Assembly (NCBI GenBank): GCA_009841435.1
Contig: VXLW01000043.1
Location: forward strand, 1 to 35,738
Length of the DNA: 35,738 bases
Direction: 5' to 3'
Source of the DNA: Dehalococcoidia bacterium
GTDB taxonomy: Bacteria > Chloroflexota > Dehalococcoidia > Tepidiformales > Tepidiformaceae
Shown here: positions 24,256 to 31,668 of the stretch, piece after piece
Position numbering within the stretch: the first letter of the stretch is position 1
How the letters are laid out: every line of letters begins with the position of its first letter
Position numbers and translations under genes: made by a program
The notes under the pieces: generated by a model
What the model was told of the DNA's origin: nothing
Databases searched by the model: none
Seen by the model: only the letters and a program-made list of their open reading frames with translations

Positions 24256-25515
24256 ATGCCGGGCCCTCTCGACGGCATCCGCGTGCTCGACTTCACCCGT
24301 CACCTGGCGGGGGCGGGCTCAACGCGCATCCTCGCGACACTGGGGGCGGAGATCCTGCGCATCGAGTGGCCGCACCCACCGGCGCTCGACTTCCTGCGGC
24401 TCTCGGGGCCGCACGCCGACGGCAGGCCGGGGATGAACCGGGGCGGGTTCTTCGCGCAGGTGAACGTCGGCAAGAAGAGCGTCGCCATCGACATGTCGAC
24501 CGAAGCGGGGAAGGACATCGCGCGGGAGCTGATTCCGCACTGTGACGTGCTGGCGGAGAGCTTTTCGCCCGGCGTGATGAAGCGCTGGGGGCTGGACTAC
24601 GAGGCAGTGCGGGCAATCCGGCCCGACATCATCTACCTGTCGGCGTCCGGGTTCGGGCAGACGGGTCCGTACGCTGGCTACCGCTCGGTGGGGCCGACAG
24701 CGCAGGCGTACAGCGGATTGACCGCGACCTCGGGATTGCCCGACCGCGAGCCCGCCGGCTGGGGCTTCTCCTACATGGACCACATGGGCGCGGTGATGAA
24801 CGCAGCCGCCATCCTGATGGGCCTCGAACGACGGCGAGCGACGGGCGAGGGCGAGTTCTTCGACGCGGGACAGAGCCAGCACGGCTGCGCGCTTCTTGGA
24901 CCGATGCTGCTCGACGTCTCCCTGAACGGCGCGCAGGTACGCCCGAAAGGCAACCGCGACCTGTACGGCAACTTCTGCCCGAACAGCGCATACCGCTGCC
25001 GGGGCGAGGACTCCTGGCTCGCGATCTCGGTGCGGGAGCCGAGCGAGTGGGCGGCGCTGTGCAAGGTCATCGACGCCGACGACCTCGCCGCGCGACCGGA
25101 CCTCGTGACGCTTGCGGGACGGCTCGCGCACGAGGACGAGATCGACGCGCGCGTCGAGGCGTGGACGAGGTCGCGGGACGCCCGGGAGACGATGGTGGTT
25201 CTGCAGGAAGCGGGCGTGCCGGCGGGGGTCGCGCAGACGGTCGAGGACAAGGTGCACCGTGACCCACAGCTCGCCTTCCGCGGGCTCTACACGAAACTCG
25301 ACGACCCGGTGCTCGGGGAGCGCCGGTACGAGGACATCCCCGTGACCATGAGCGGCTTCGACGTAGGCGTCAGCAGCCCATCGCCGTGGCTCGGGGCGGA
25401 CACGCGCGATGTCCTGCGCGACCTGCTCGGATACCCGGAGGAGCGCCTCGAACAGCTGAAGGCCGACGCCATCATCGACGACGCGATCACGCTGGAGGAG
25501 GCGGAGGCGGTATGA
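24256..25515 (+). CDS. CaiB/BaiF CoA-transferase with catalytic Asp (subunit A)
   Basis: Family III CoA-transferase of about 419 residues. N-terminal motif DGIRVLDFTRHLAGAGSTR, the region KKSVAIDMSTEAGKDIAREL, then SASGFGQTGPY and the catalytic segment SYMDHMGAVMNAAA with Asp 175 at the acyl-anhydride position; it ends with the swapped C-terminal part RDVLRDLLGYPEE. It should move CoA between acids in the cytoplasm; donor and acceptor are unknown. Its TGA stop overlaps the next gene's ATG as ATGA, so it is translated together with a second, Asp-lacking family III protein. The two probably form one enzyme. Confidence 0.92.
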   Translation: MPGPLDGIRVLDFTRHLAGAGSTRILATLGAEILRIEWPHPPALDFLRLSGPHADGRPGMNRGGFFAQVNVGKKSVAIDMSTEAGKDIARELIPHCDVLAESFSPGVMKRWGLDYEAVRAIRPDIIYLSASGFGQTGPYAGYRSVGPTAQAYSGLTATSGLPDREPAGWGFSYMDHMGAVMNAAAILMGLERRRATGEGEFFDAGQSQHGCALLGPMLLDVSLNGAQVRPKGNRDLYGNFCPNSAYRCRGEDSWLAISVREPSEWAALCKVIDADDLAARPDLVTLAGRLAHEDEIDARVEAWTRSRDARETMVVLQEAGVPAGVAQTVEDKVHRDPQLAFRGLYTKLDDPVLGERRYEDIPVTMSGFDVGVSSPSPWLGADTRDVLRDLLGYPEERLEQLKADAIIDDAITLEEAEAV

Positions 25516-26690
25516 GCCGGACGCTCGAGCACCTGACAGTCGTGGAGCTGGCGGGGCCGCGCACGGAGTGGTGCGGAAAACTGTTCTCTCAGGCGGGGGC
25601 GCGGGTGGTGCTGGTGGAGCCTCCGGGCGGGGCGGAAACGCGCCGCTACGGGCCGTGGTTCCAGGGTCGCCGGGACGGGGAGTCGAGCCTGCACTTCTGG
25701 CACTACAACACCGACAAGGAGAGCGCCGTCCTCGACCTGACGGCCGGGGACGGTCGCGAGGCGTTCCTGCGGCTGCTCGGGGAGGCGGACGTGCTGCTCG
25801 ACGGAAGCGAGGCGGGGGGCCTGGAGGGGCTGGGGCTGACGCGCGAGGCCATCGGGGAAGCGAACGACCGGCTCGTACACGTCGCCCTGACGCCGTTCGG
25901 GCAGGAGGGGCCGATGGCCTCGTGGCTGGGGAGCGACCTCGTTCACCAGGCGCTGGGCGGCCAGATGATGATGAACGGTTACGACGACATGCCCGAGAGC
26001 CCGCCCGTCAACGGGCAGGGGAACCAGGCAGGGCATATGGCCGGGAGCTGGGCCTTCATCGCGGCGTTGGCGGCGCTGCAGGCGGGCAAGGGCTCGTTCA
26101 TCGACCTGTCCGTGCACGACGCCAGCGCGGGGATGACGGAGAACGCCCTGCCCCAGTTCGACTACACGGGGAAGGTGGTGACGCGACGGACGGGTCGCCA
26201 CGCGAGCGTCGCGCCTACGCCGGCGTGGCAGCACCGCGCCGCCGACGGGCGCTACATCAACGCGCAGCTCGTGAACGTGAGTCCGCGAGCCTGGGAGGGG
26301 CTGGTCTCGTGGCTCGACGAGCACGGCATGGCCGAGGACCTGACCGACCCGAAATACTTCGTGCCCGAGATCTTCCGCGAGGAGGCGGACCACATCTCGG
26401 ACGTGATCGGCAAGTTCGTGGCGACGAAGACGGCAGATGAGATCTTCCACGGGGCGCAGGCGCGGGCGCTTATCTTCAGCGCCATCCTCAACCCGGAGGA
26501 CCTGCTGGATGACCCCCACCTTGCGGCGCGCGACTTCTGGATCGAGCTCGACCACGGTGAACCGGAGGGGATGCTGCGTTACGCGGGCAGCGCCTTCGTC
26601 GCGCAGAACTCCGAAGTGCGGCCGCGGCGGCGGGCGCCCCGGCTCGACGAGCACGGCGACGCCGTCCGGGGCGGAGGGGCGGACGGATGA
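25512..26690 (+). CDS. CaiB/BaiF-type protein lacking catalytic Asp (subunit B)
   Basis: About 392 residues, family III CoA-transferase fold: LEHLTVVELAGPRTEWCGKL at the N-terminus, ESAVLDLTAGDGREAFLRLL, LTPFGQEGPMASW and the segment NQAGHMAGSWAFIAALAAL. At the place of the catalytic Asp there is Ala 173 or Gly 174, and no acidic residue lies between 163 and 197, so it is probably a non-catalytic partner. The binding segment GGAETRRYGPWFQG early on is present. It overlaps its neighbours by ATGA on both sides (25512 and 26687). Comparable two-subunit family III enzymes are known in anaerobic toluene degradation (BbsEF), which is the closest known precedent. Confidence 0.87.
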   Translation: MSRTLEHLTVVELAGPRTEWCGKLFSQAGARVVLVEPPGGAETRRYGPWFQGRRDGESSLHFWHYNTDKESAVLDLTAGDGREAFLRLLGEADVLLDGSEAGGLEGLGLTREAIGEANDRLVHVALTPFGQEGPMASWLGSDLVHQALGGQMMMNGYDDMPESPPVNGQGNQAGHMAGSWAFIAALAALQAGKGSFIDLSVHDASAGMTENALPQFDYTGKVVTRRTGRHASVAPTPAWQHRAADGRYINAQLVNVSPRAWEGLVSWLDEHGMAEDLTDPKYFVPEIFREEADHISDVIGKFVATKTADEIFHGAQARALIFSAILNPEDLLDDPHLAARDFWIELDHGEPEGMLRYAGSAFVAQNSEVRPRRRAPRLDEHGDAVRGGGADG

Positions 26691-27121
26691 GTGGCGGGGA
26701 TGCAGCCGTCACGAAGCCCGTACCGGTCCCGGATGAGTTGACGGCGCCGTTCTGGGAGGCGGCCAACCGGGGCGTGCTCGCAATCCAGCACTGCACAGCC
26801 TGCGAGCGCTACGTCCATCCGCCGGAGGCCGTCTGCCCCGACTGCCAGGCCTCGGAATTGACGTTTCGCGAAGTTAGCGGTCGGGCGCGCCTCTACACGC
26901 ACACGATCGTGCGGGACAACGTCACTCAGGGGTTCGCAGAGGACGAGCCGTACGTGATCGGCATCATCGAGCTGGTCGAGCAGGAGCGGCTGGTGCTGGT
27001 CGCCAACGTCGTGGGCGTGGCGCCCGAGGACGTCCGCATCGGGATGCCGTTGCGGGTCACCTTCGAGCGGCTGACGGATGAGATCGCGCTGCCCCAGTTC
27101 ACGCCAGACGAGGGGGACTGA
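26687..27121 (+). CDS. DUF35 zinc-ribbon/OB-fold acyl-CoA-associated protein
   Basis: About 144 residues. A rubredoxin-like zinc ribbon, CTAC (Cys 36, 39) and CPDC (Cys 50, 53), is followed by an OB-fold beta-barrel (VSGRARLYTHTIVRDN through VIGIIELVEQERLVLVANVVG). Proteins of this type bind acyl-CoA and work with thiolase-fold partners; the best studied are the DUF35 domain of ChsH2 with the aldolase Ltp2 in steroid side-chain degradation, and acetone/acetoacetyl systems. The gene directly downstream encodes such a partner, with no base between the stop and its GTG start. It starts within the previous gene's stop (ATGA). Confidence 0.92.
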   Translation: MSGGDAAVTKPVPVPDELTAPFWEAANRGVLAIQHCTACERYVHPPEAVCPDCQASELTFREVSGRARLYTHTIVRDNVTQGFAEDEPYVIGIIELVEQERLVLVANVVGVAPEDVRIGMPLRVTFERLTDEIALPQFTPDEGD

Positions 27122-28312
27122 GTGGCCAGCGAACTCTCGGGCCGGGCGGCGATCGTGGGCCTCGGGTACTCGAAGCTCGAGCGTCGCTCGCCGCGGCCGC
27201 TGGCCCACTTCGCCCGGGAGGCGGCGGAGGCGGCCGTCGCCGACGCCGGCCTCACCATCGACGACATCGACGGGCTCGGCACGATTCCCAACATCGCCGC
27301 CTACGGCAATACCGGCGACCTCGAAGGCATCGACATCGTGACGGTCCCCAACATGGTGCGGATGCTGGGGCGGGAACACGGCATCCGCTGGCACGTGCAG
27401 ACGCCGGGGCTCTGCCCAGACACGATCATGGCGGCAGCGGCGGCGGTCGCCTCGGGAGCGTGCACCTACGCGCTCGTGTGGCGGGCCGTAAACGTGCCGA
27501 AGGGCCGGTACAGCGACTTCTCGATGGCCCAGGCGCGCGGCGAGCACCAGTTCCGGGCGCCCTACGGCTTCACGATGCCCGCGGCGTGGCAGTCGGTCGC
27601 GCTTAGGAAGTACATGCACGACCACGGGTCGACGCGGGAGGACATGGCGGCGTTCGTCGTGCAGAACCGCGAGAACACGCAGCTCAACCCGAAGGCGTAC
27701 TGGTGTGGCACGCCCCTCACCGTAGAGGACTACCTGGAGGCGCCGATGGTGGCCGACCCGTTCTGCCTGTACGACTGCGACATCCCCGTGGACGGGTGTG
27801 TTGCCGTCCTGCTCGCGAGCGCCGAGCGCGCCCGCGACCTCCGTCAGCCGCCCGCCTACATCACCGGATACGCGCAGACGACCTGGCCGACGCGGGGCGG
27901 TTTCACCGATTCGGAAAACATGTGGGAGGGCGGAGCGGCGCTGGGGGAGAAGCTGTGGGCCTCGGCGGGGATGGGGCCGGACGACATCGACGTGGCGATG
28001 CTCTACGACGGCTTCAGCATCTTCCTCTACGTCTGGCTGGAGGCGCTCGGGTTCGTAGGTCGCGGGGAGGCGGCAAGCTACATCGCCTCCGGGGCGACGG
28101 CACTCGACGGCGAGCTTCCGCTGAACACGTCGGGCTGCTCGCTGGGCGAGGGCCGTCTGCACGGGATGGCGCAGATCAGCGAGGCAGTGCTGCAGGTTAC
28201 CGGGCGTGCGGGAGCGCGCCAGATTGAGGGCGCGGCCCACACCGTCGCCACGGTGGGCGCGGGGACGCTCGCCAGCGGCGGACTCATCTTCAGCAGGGAG
28301 GCGCGAGCATGA
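27122..28312 (+). CDS. Thiolase-fold protein, Ltp2-like (lipid-transfer/aldolase type)
   Basis: About 396 residues, SCP2-thiolase superfamily. AAIVGLGYSKLERRSPRPL at the N-terminus, DAGLTIDDIDGLGT, the region QTPGLCPDTIMAAAAAVASG, DVAMLYDGFSIFL and the C-terminal LNTSGCSLGEGRLHGMAQI. In normal thiolases a nucleophilic Cys precedes the A-x-x-x-A helix; counting back from the helix-ending SG puts Pro 95 there, and Cys 98 is three residues late. Together with the DUF35 partner this suggests a retro-aldolase or condensing role like Ltp2, not simple thiolysis. GTG 27122 immediately follows the DUF35 stop; the gene ends in an ATGA overlap with the oxidoreductase gene. Confidence 0.88.
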   Translation: MASELSGRAAIVGLGYSKLERRSPRPLAHFAREAAEAAVADAGLTIDDIDGLGTIPNIAAYGNTGDLEGIDIVTVPNMVRMLGREHGIRWHVQTPGLCPDTIMAAAAAVASGACTYALVWRAVNVPKGRYSDFSMAQARGEHQFRAPYGFTMPAAWQSVALRKYMHDHGSTREDMAAFVVQNRENTQLNPKAYWCGTPLTVEDYLEAPMVADPFCLYDCDIPVDGCVAVLLASAERARDLRQPPAYITGYAQTTWPTRGGFTDSENMWEGGAALGEKLWASAGMGPDDIDVAMLYDGFSIFLYVWLEALGFVGRGEAASYIASGATALDGELPLNTSGCSLGEGRLHGMAQISEAVLQVTGRAGARQIEGAAHTVATVGAGTLASGGLIFSREARA

Positions 28313-29151
28313 AGTTCGGCACCGTCATCCACGGCATCCGGGGCGAGGCGCTTGTCGCGGCGGCGCAGAAGGCGGAGGAGCTGGGGTTCGAGTCACTCTG
28401 GCGCCCGGACCACCTCATCTTCCCGACCGAGATGCCCTCGACGTATCCCTACGCGGAGGACGGGCAGGCGCCCCTCGACCCGCGCTGGCCCTTCATGGAC
28501 GGGCTCACGGTGTTCACCTACATCGCCTCGCACACGACGACGATCCGGTTCGGGACGGCCGTCTTCATCCTGCCCCTGCGCGACCCGGTGTCGACGGCGA
28601 AGACGGTGGCCGATCTCGACTACCTGACGCGTGGGCGGGTCCTCTTCGGCGTGGGCGCGGGCTGGCTGGAGGAGGAGTTCGACATGGTCGGGCTCGACTT
28701 CCACACGCGAGGGGCGCGCATGGACGAGTGCATCGCCGTGCTGCGAGCGCTCTGGACGGAACCCGAGCCGGAGTTCCACGGCAAGCACTACGACCTCGGC
28801 CCGGCGGCGTTCGAGCCGAAGCCGTTCCAGAAACCGCACCCGCCCATCCTCGTGGGGGGCGAGACGCCCGCGGCGCTGCGTCGCGCGGCTCGCCTGGGGG
28901 ACGGCTGGTATGCGCTCCGGCACACACCCGAGAGCGCCCGCGAGCACATCGCGAGGCTGACGGAACTCCGGGAGCAGTACGGCCGCGCCAACCTACCGTT
29001 CGACGTGACCGTGAACGGCTCGCCTTCGATCACGCGGGACGAGGTGGAGGCGCTGGAGGAGGCGGGGGTGAACCGCATCGTCGTGACACTGTGGCGATCG
29101 TCCCGAGACGCCATCCCGGCCCTTGAGGAGTTCGCCGAGCGCTTGCTGTAG
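28309..29151 (+). CDS. LLM-class F420-dependent oxidoreductase
   Basis: About 280 residues, luciferase-like TIM-barrel. Family text: MKFGTVIHGIRGEALVAAA, FESLWRPDHLIFPTEMP, YIASHTTTIRFGTAVFILPL, LDYLTRGRVLFGVGAGWLEEE and PPILVGGETPAALRRAARLGD. The GAGWLEEEF segment and RDP after the inner barrel strand are usual for the F420-linked subgroup. Likely hydride transfer between F420 and an alcohol, ketone or acyl-CoA double bond; the operon context suggests an acyl-CoA intermediate. Last gene of the six-gene operon, overlapping the thiolase gene as ATGA. It is about as similar in layout to the window's other two LLM genes as to distant family members, so not a recent duplicate. Confidence 0.9.
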   Translation: MKFGTVIHGIRGEALVAAAQKAEELGFESLWRPDHLIFPTEMPSTYPYAEDGQAPLDPRWPFMDGLTVFTYIASHTTTIRFGTAVFILPLRDPVSTAKTVADLDYLTRGRVLFGVGAGWLEEEFDMVGLDFHTRGARMDECIAVLRALWTEPEPEFHGKHYDLGPAAFEPKPFQKPHPPILVGGETPAALRRAARLGDGWYALRHTPESAREHIARLTELREQYGRANLPFDVTVNGSPSITRDEVEALEEAGVNRIVVTLWRSSRDAIPALEEFAERLL

Positions 29152-29174
29152 GGCACAGGCGAAATCGGGCCTCG

Positions 29175-29183
29175 TGCTACACT
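29175..29183 (+). promoter_or_regulatory. Extended -10 promoter of amidohydrolase gene
   Basis: TGCTACACT: TG, one base, then TACACT (4 of 6 to consensus), 28 bases before the ATG. It lies in the 60-base gap after the six-gene operon and resembles the rpoD promoter text TGCTATACT at eight of nine positions. No -35 found. No clear SD precedes the ATG. Confidence 0.4.
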
Positions 29184-29211
29184 CTGACAAGCGCCATCCC
29201 GCGTCCCCACG

Positions 29212-30093
29212 ATGAAGATCTTCGACGTTCACATCCACTTCCCGCGCGACTGGGAGAAGCCCGACGCCGACCCGGCGCCCTTGATCGAGCGCCTCGCAGA
29301 GGTTGCGACGGCTGCCGGAATTACGAAGGGCTGCATCCTGACGGGCGGGCGCTTCGGACCGACCTACGAGCGAGGCATCGAGATCCTGCAGGAGTACCCG
29401 GACCTGTTTGTGCCGGTGGCGATGATTGACCCCGAGGTGATCGGCCGGGACGAGGTCAAGGAGCTCCACGCGATGGGGTACCGCGGCCTGAAGCTGATCG
29501 GCGTGGCACGCCGCTACGACGAGCCCGACTACCTGCCCACCTACGCGGCGGCCGAGCGGCTGGGGATGCCGGTCCTGTTCCACCTGGGCGTCATCGGCGG
29601 CGGCATCGACTACTCGATCACGCACCCGCGACGCGACCCGCAGGCGGCAGCGATGTACCGCCGCATGCAGGAGATGCGCGGCCGCTGGCCGATGCGCGAC
29701 GTCTCCGCGGAGCGCATGTCGCCGGTCCACCTGGACACGATCGCGCAGCGCTTCCCCGACCTGCGCATCATCGGCGCGCACCTCGGGAACCAGGGCAACT
29801 ACGAGTACGCGACTTCCATCGCCCGCTGGCGGACGAACGTCTCCCTCGACATGAGCGGCGGTGAGACGATCGAGCGGCACGCGGTCGAGCTGGGGCTAAT
29901 CGGGGGCGAGATCGGCATCGAGAAGCTGGTGTTCGGCTCGGACTGCGGCATGGACGACATCCGCGAGCACATCGACCGCTTCGAGGCCATCTACGACCAG
30001 CTGGGGCTGTCGGAATCGGACCGCGAGCGCCTGTGGTGGCGAAACGCGGCGGAGATCTACGGGTTCGAGGAGCCCACGCTCGCGGAGGAGTAG
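29212..30093 (+). CDS. Amidohydrolase family 2 (ACMSD-like) metal-dependent hydrolase/decarboxylase
   Basis: About 293 residues, TIM-barrel metal enzyme of the amidohydrolase-related group. Metal ligands are visible in order: the H-x-H pair at residues 7 and 9 (FDVHIHF), His in VLFHLGVIGGG, His in IIGAHLGNQGNY and Asp in LVFGSDCGMDD. Family members include ACMSD and 2,3-dihydroxybenzoate or resorcylate decarboxylases and simple hydrolases of cyclic compounds, so either decarboxylation or hydrolysis is possible. It follows the CoA operon by 60 bases with its own extended -10 promoter, so it may be co-used but is not cotranscribed by necessity. A membrane protein gene follows closely. Confidence 0.86.
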   Translation: MKIFDVHIHFPRDWEKPDADPAPLIERLAEVATAAGITKGCILTGGRFGPTYERGIEILQEYPDLFVPVAMIDPEVIGRDEVKELHAMGYRGLKLIGVARRYDEPDYLPTYAAAERLGMPVLFHLGVIGGGIDYSITHPRRDPQAAAMYRRMQEMRGRWPMRDVSAERMSPVHLDTIAQRFPDLRIIGAHLGNQGNYEYATSIARWRTNVSLDMSGGETIERHAVELGLIGGEIGIEKLVFGSDCGMDDIREHIDRFEAIYDQLGLSESDRERLWWRNAAEIYGFEEPTLAEE

Positions 30094-30156
30094 GCGCTGG
30101 AAGCGGAAGCCCGGGCCGAGCCACCAATCCCCTCGCTGACGGCGACGGGCCGCGCC

Positions 30157-30891
30157 GTGGTGCTGGGGGGACTCGCAATGGCGGGCCTCGCCGCCTACCT
30201 CAACTTCCGTCCTGAACAGCACTGGATCCTGGCCCTCACGGCACTCATCGCGGCAGCGGGCGTGGAGAGCGCCGTCCGCTCCCACCCCGACTGGCGCGGA
30301 AGCCCCTTCGGCTCCCTGAGCTACGCGCTGCTTCCCTTGCTGGGAGTGCTCGGCGCGGGCCTCTTCATCGACGAGGCGGTCAGCGGGTACGCACGGCTGG
30401 CGGCGGGGCTGGCGGCGGGCGCCGCGACGGGGCTGCTGCTGTACGCGGAGTACCACGCGGTCTCGCCCAGCCGTCCACTCTTCGGGCCGATGCGGCTCGT
30501 GCTGGCGGTGGTCACGTACCTGGTCGCGCTGGCGCTCTTCACGGTGTTCTTCACGCATGACCTGAACCTGCCCGCATCGGCGGCGGCCGTCGGGGTCCTC
30601 AGTTTCGCGCTGGCGCTCGACCTGCTGCGTGAGAGCCGTGGGCGGGGCGCATCGTCGCTGCTGGCGGCGCTGGCGATCGGTATCTCGCTGGCCGAGCTGC
30701 GCATCGCGCTCTACTACTTCCCGCTCGACGACCTGCTGACGGGCGCGCTCATGATCATTGGGTTCTACGTCGCGACCGGGCTGGTCCACCACCTGCTCGA
30801 CGAAGACCTGAAGCCCTCGACCATTGCCGAATACCTCGTCGTGGCCGGGGTGAGCGCCGCGGTCGTCGTGATTGCACGGCAGTACCTGTAA
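30157..30891 (+). CDS. Polytopic membrane protein, unknown function
   Basis: About 244 residues from the GTG at 30157, with seven or eight hydrophobic segments (for example VVLGGLAMAGLAAYLNF, LLPLLGVLGAGLFI, LVLAVVTYLVALALFTVFF, LAALAIGISLAELRIALYYF, AEYLVVAGVSAAVVVIA). No recognised motif. The start is uncertain: the frame is open back to the amidohydrolase stop, ATG 30178 has a G-rich SD but cuts the first helix, and CTG 30097 has a perfect SD (GGAGGAG, 6 bases upstream) and would add a soluble N-terminus EAEARAEPPIPSLTATGRA. GTG 30157 is listed as a middle choice. The next gene, exonuclease III, starts 3 bases after the stop. Confidence 0.72.
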   Translation: MVLGGLAMAGLAAYLNFRPEQHWILALTALIAAAGVESAVRSHPDWRGSPFGSLSYALLPLLGVLGAGLFIDEAVSGYARLAAGLAAGAATGLLLYAEYHAVSPSRPLFGPMRLVLAVVTYLVALALFTVFFTHDLNLPASAAAVGVLSFALALDLLRESRGRGASSLLAALAIGISLAELRIALYYFPLDDLLTGALMIIGFYVATGLVHHLLDEDLKPSTIAEYLVVAGVSAAVVVIARQYL

Positions 30892-30894
30892 GCG

Positions 30895-31668
30895 GTGGCG
30901 ACGCTGCGCATCTGCTCCTGGAATGTGAACGGCCTCCGCGCGGGGCTGCGCTCCGGGAACTTCCCCGCCTGGCTCGAGGAGACAGCGCCCGACATCGCCG
31001 GGCTGCAAGAGGTGAAGGCGCGTCCCGAGCAGGTCGAGGAGCAGCCTTGGCTCGAGGCCGGGTACGAGGCCACCTGGCACCCGGCCGAGGAACCGGGGTA
31101 CAGCGGCGCCATCCTCCTGACGAAGCAAACTCCCGCCGGCCTGCGCCTCGGGCTGGAGACGCCCGAGTTTGAACGCGAGGGGCGCGTGATCGAGGCGGAC
31201 TACGGAGACTTCGTGCTGCTGACCTCGTACTTCCCCAACGCCGGCCGGAAGCTCGCGCGGCTCGACTTCAAGCTCGCCTACTACGAGGCCTTCCTGGAGC
31301 GCATCGTGGCGCTGCGGGACGAGGGCCGGAGCGTCGTGTTCATGGGCGACATGAACGTGGCTCACGGCGAGATCGACGTGGCCCGCCCCAACGAGAAGGA
31401 GACCGGCTTCCTGCCGGTCGAGCGCGAGTGGGTCGACCGCGTGATCGAGAGCGGCTTCGTCGATACGTTCCGGGCGCTGCACCCGGACCAGGCAGACGCG
31501 TACAGCTACTGGGACCCGTGGCGGGAGCGGCGCAAGCGGAACATCGGCTGGCGGATCGACTACGTGTTCGTCAGCGAGGACCTGCTGCCGTCGGTGCGGA
31601 GCGCGTTCATCGAGCATGAGCAACTGGGTTCGGACCACTGCCCGGTCGGCATCGAGCTCGACCTCTAG
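30895..31668 (+). CDS. xth: Exodeoxyribonuclease III, AP endonuclease
   Basis: About 257 residues, the normal size of ExoIII/ExoA-type enzymes. All motifs are present in order: ICSWNVNGLRA at the N-terminus, LQEVKARPEQ (metal-binding Glu), Tyr-rich SYFPNAG, GDMNVAHGEIDVA with the catalytic Asp-Asn pair, WRIDYVFVS, and the closing GSDHCPVGIEL with the Asp-His pair. It cuts DNA 5' of abasic sites in base excision repair and removes 3' blocking groups. GTG start at 30895 is supported by the motif distance (Trp-Asn-Val at residues 9-11). It ends in TAG within CTAG, overlapping the convergent MFS gene's stop. Confidence 0.95.
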   Translation: MATLRICSWNVNGLRAGLRSGNFPAWLEETAPDIAGLQEVKARPEQVEEQPWLEAGYEATWHPAEEPGYSGAILLTKQTPAGLRLGLETPEFEREGRVIEADYGDFVLLTSYFPNAGRKLARLDFKLAYYEAFLERIVALRDEGRSVVFMGDMNVAHGEIDVARPNEKETGFLPVEREWVDRVIESGFVDTFRALHPDQADAYSYWDPWRERRKRNIGWRIDYVFVSEDLLPSVRSAFIEHEQLGSDHCPVGIELDL

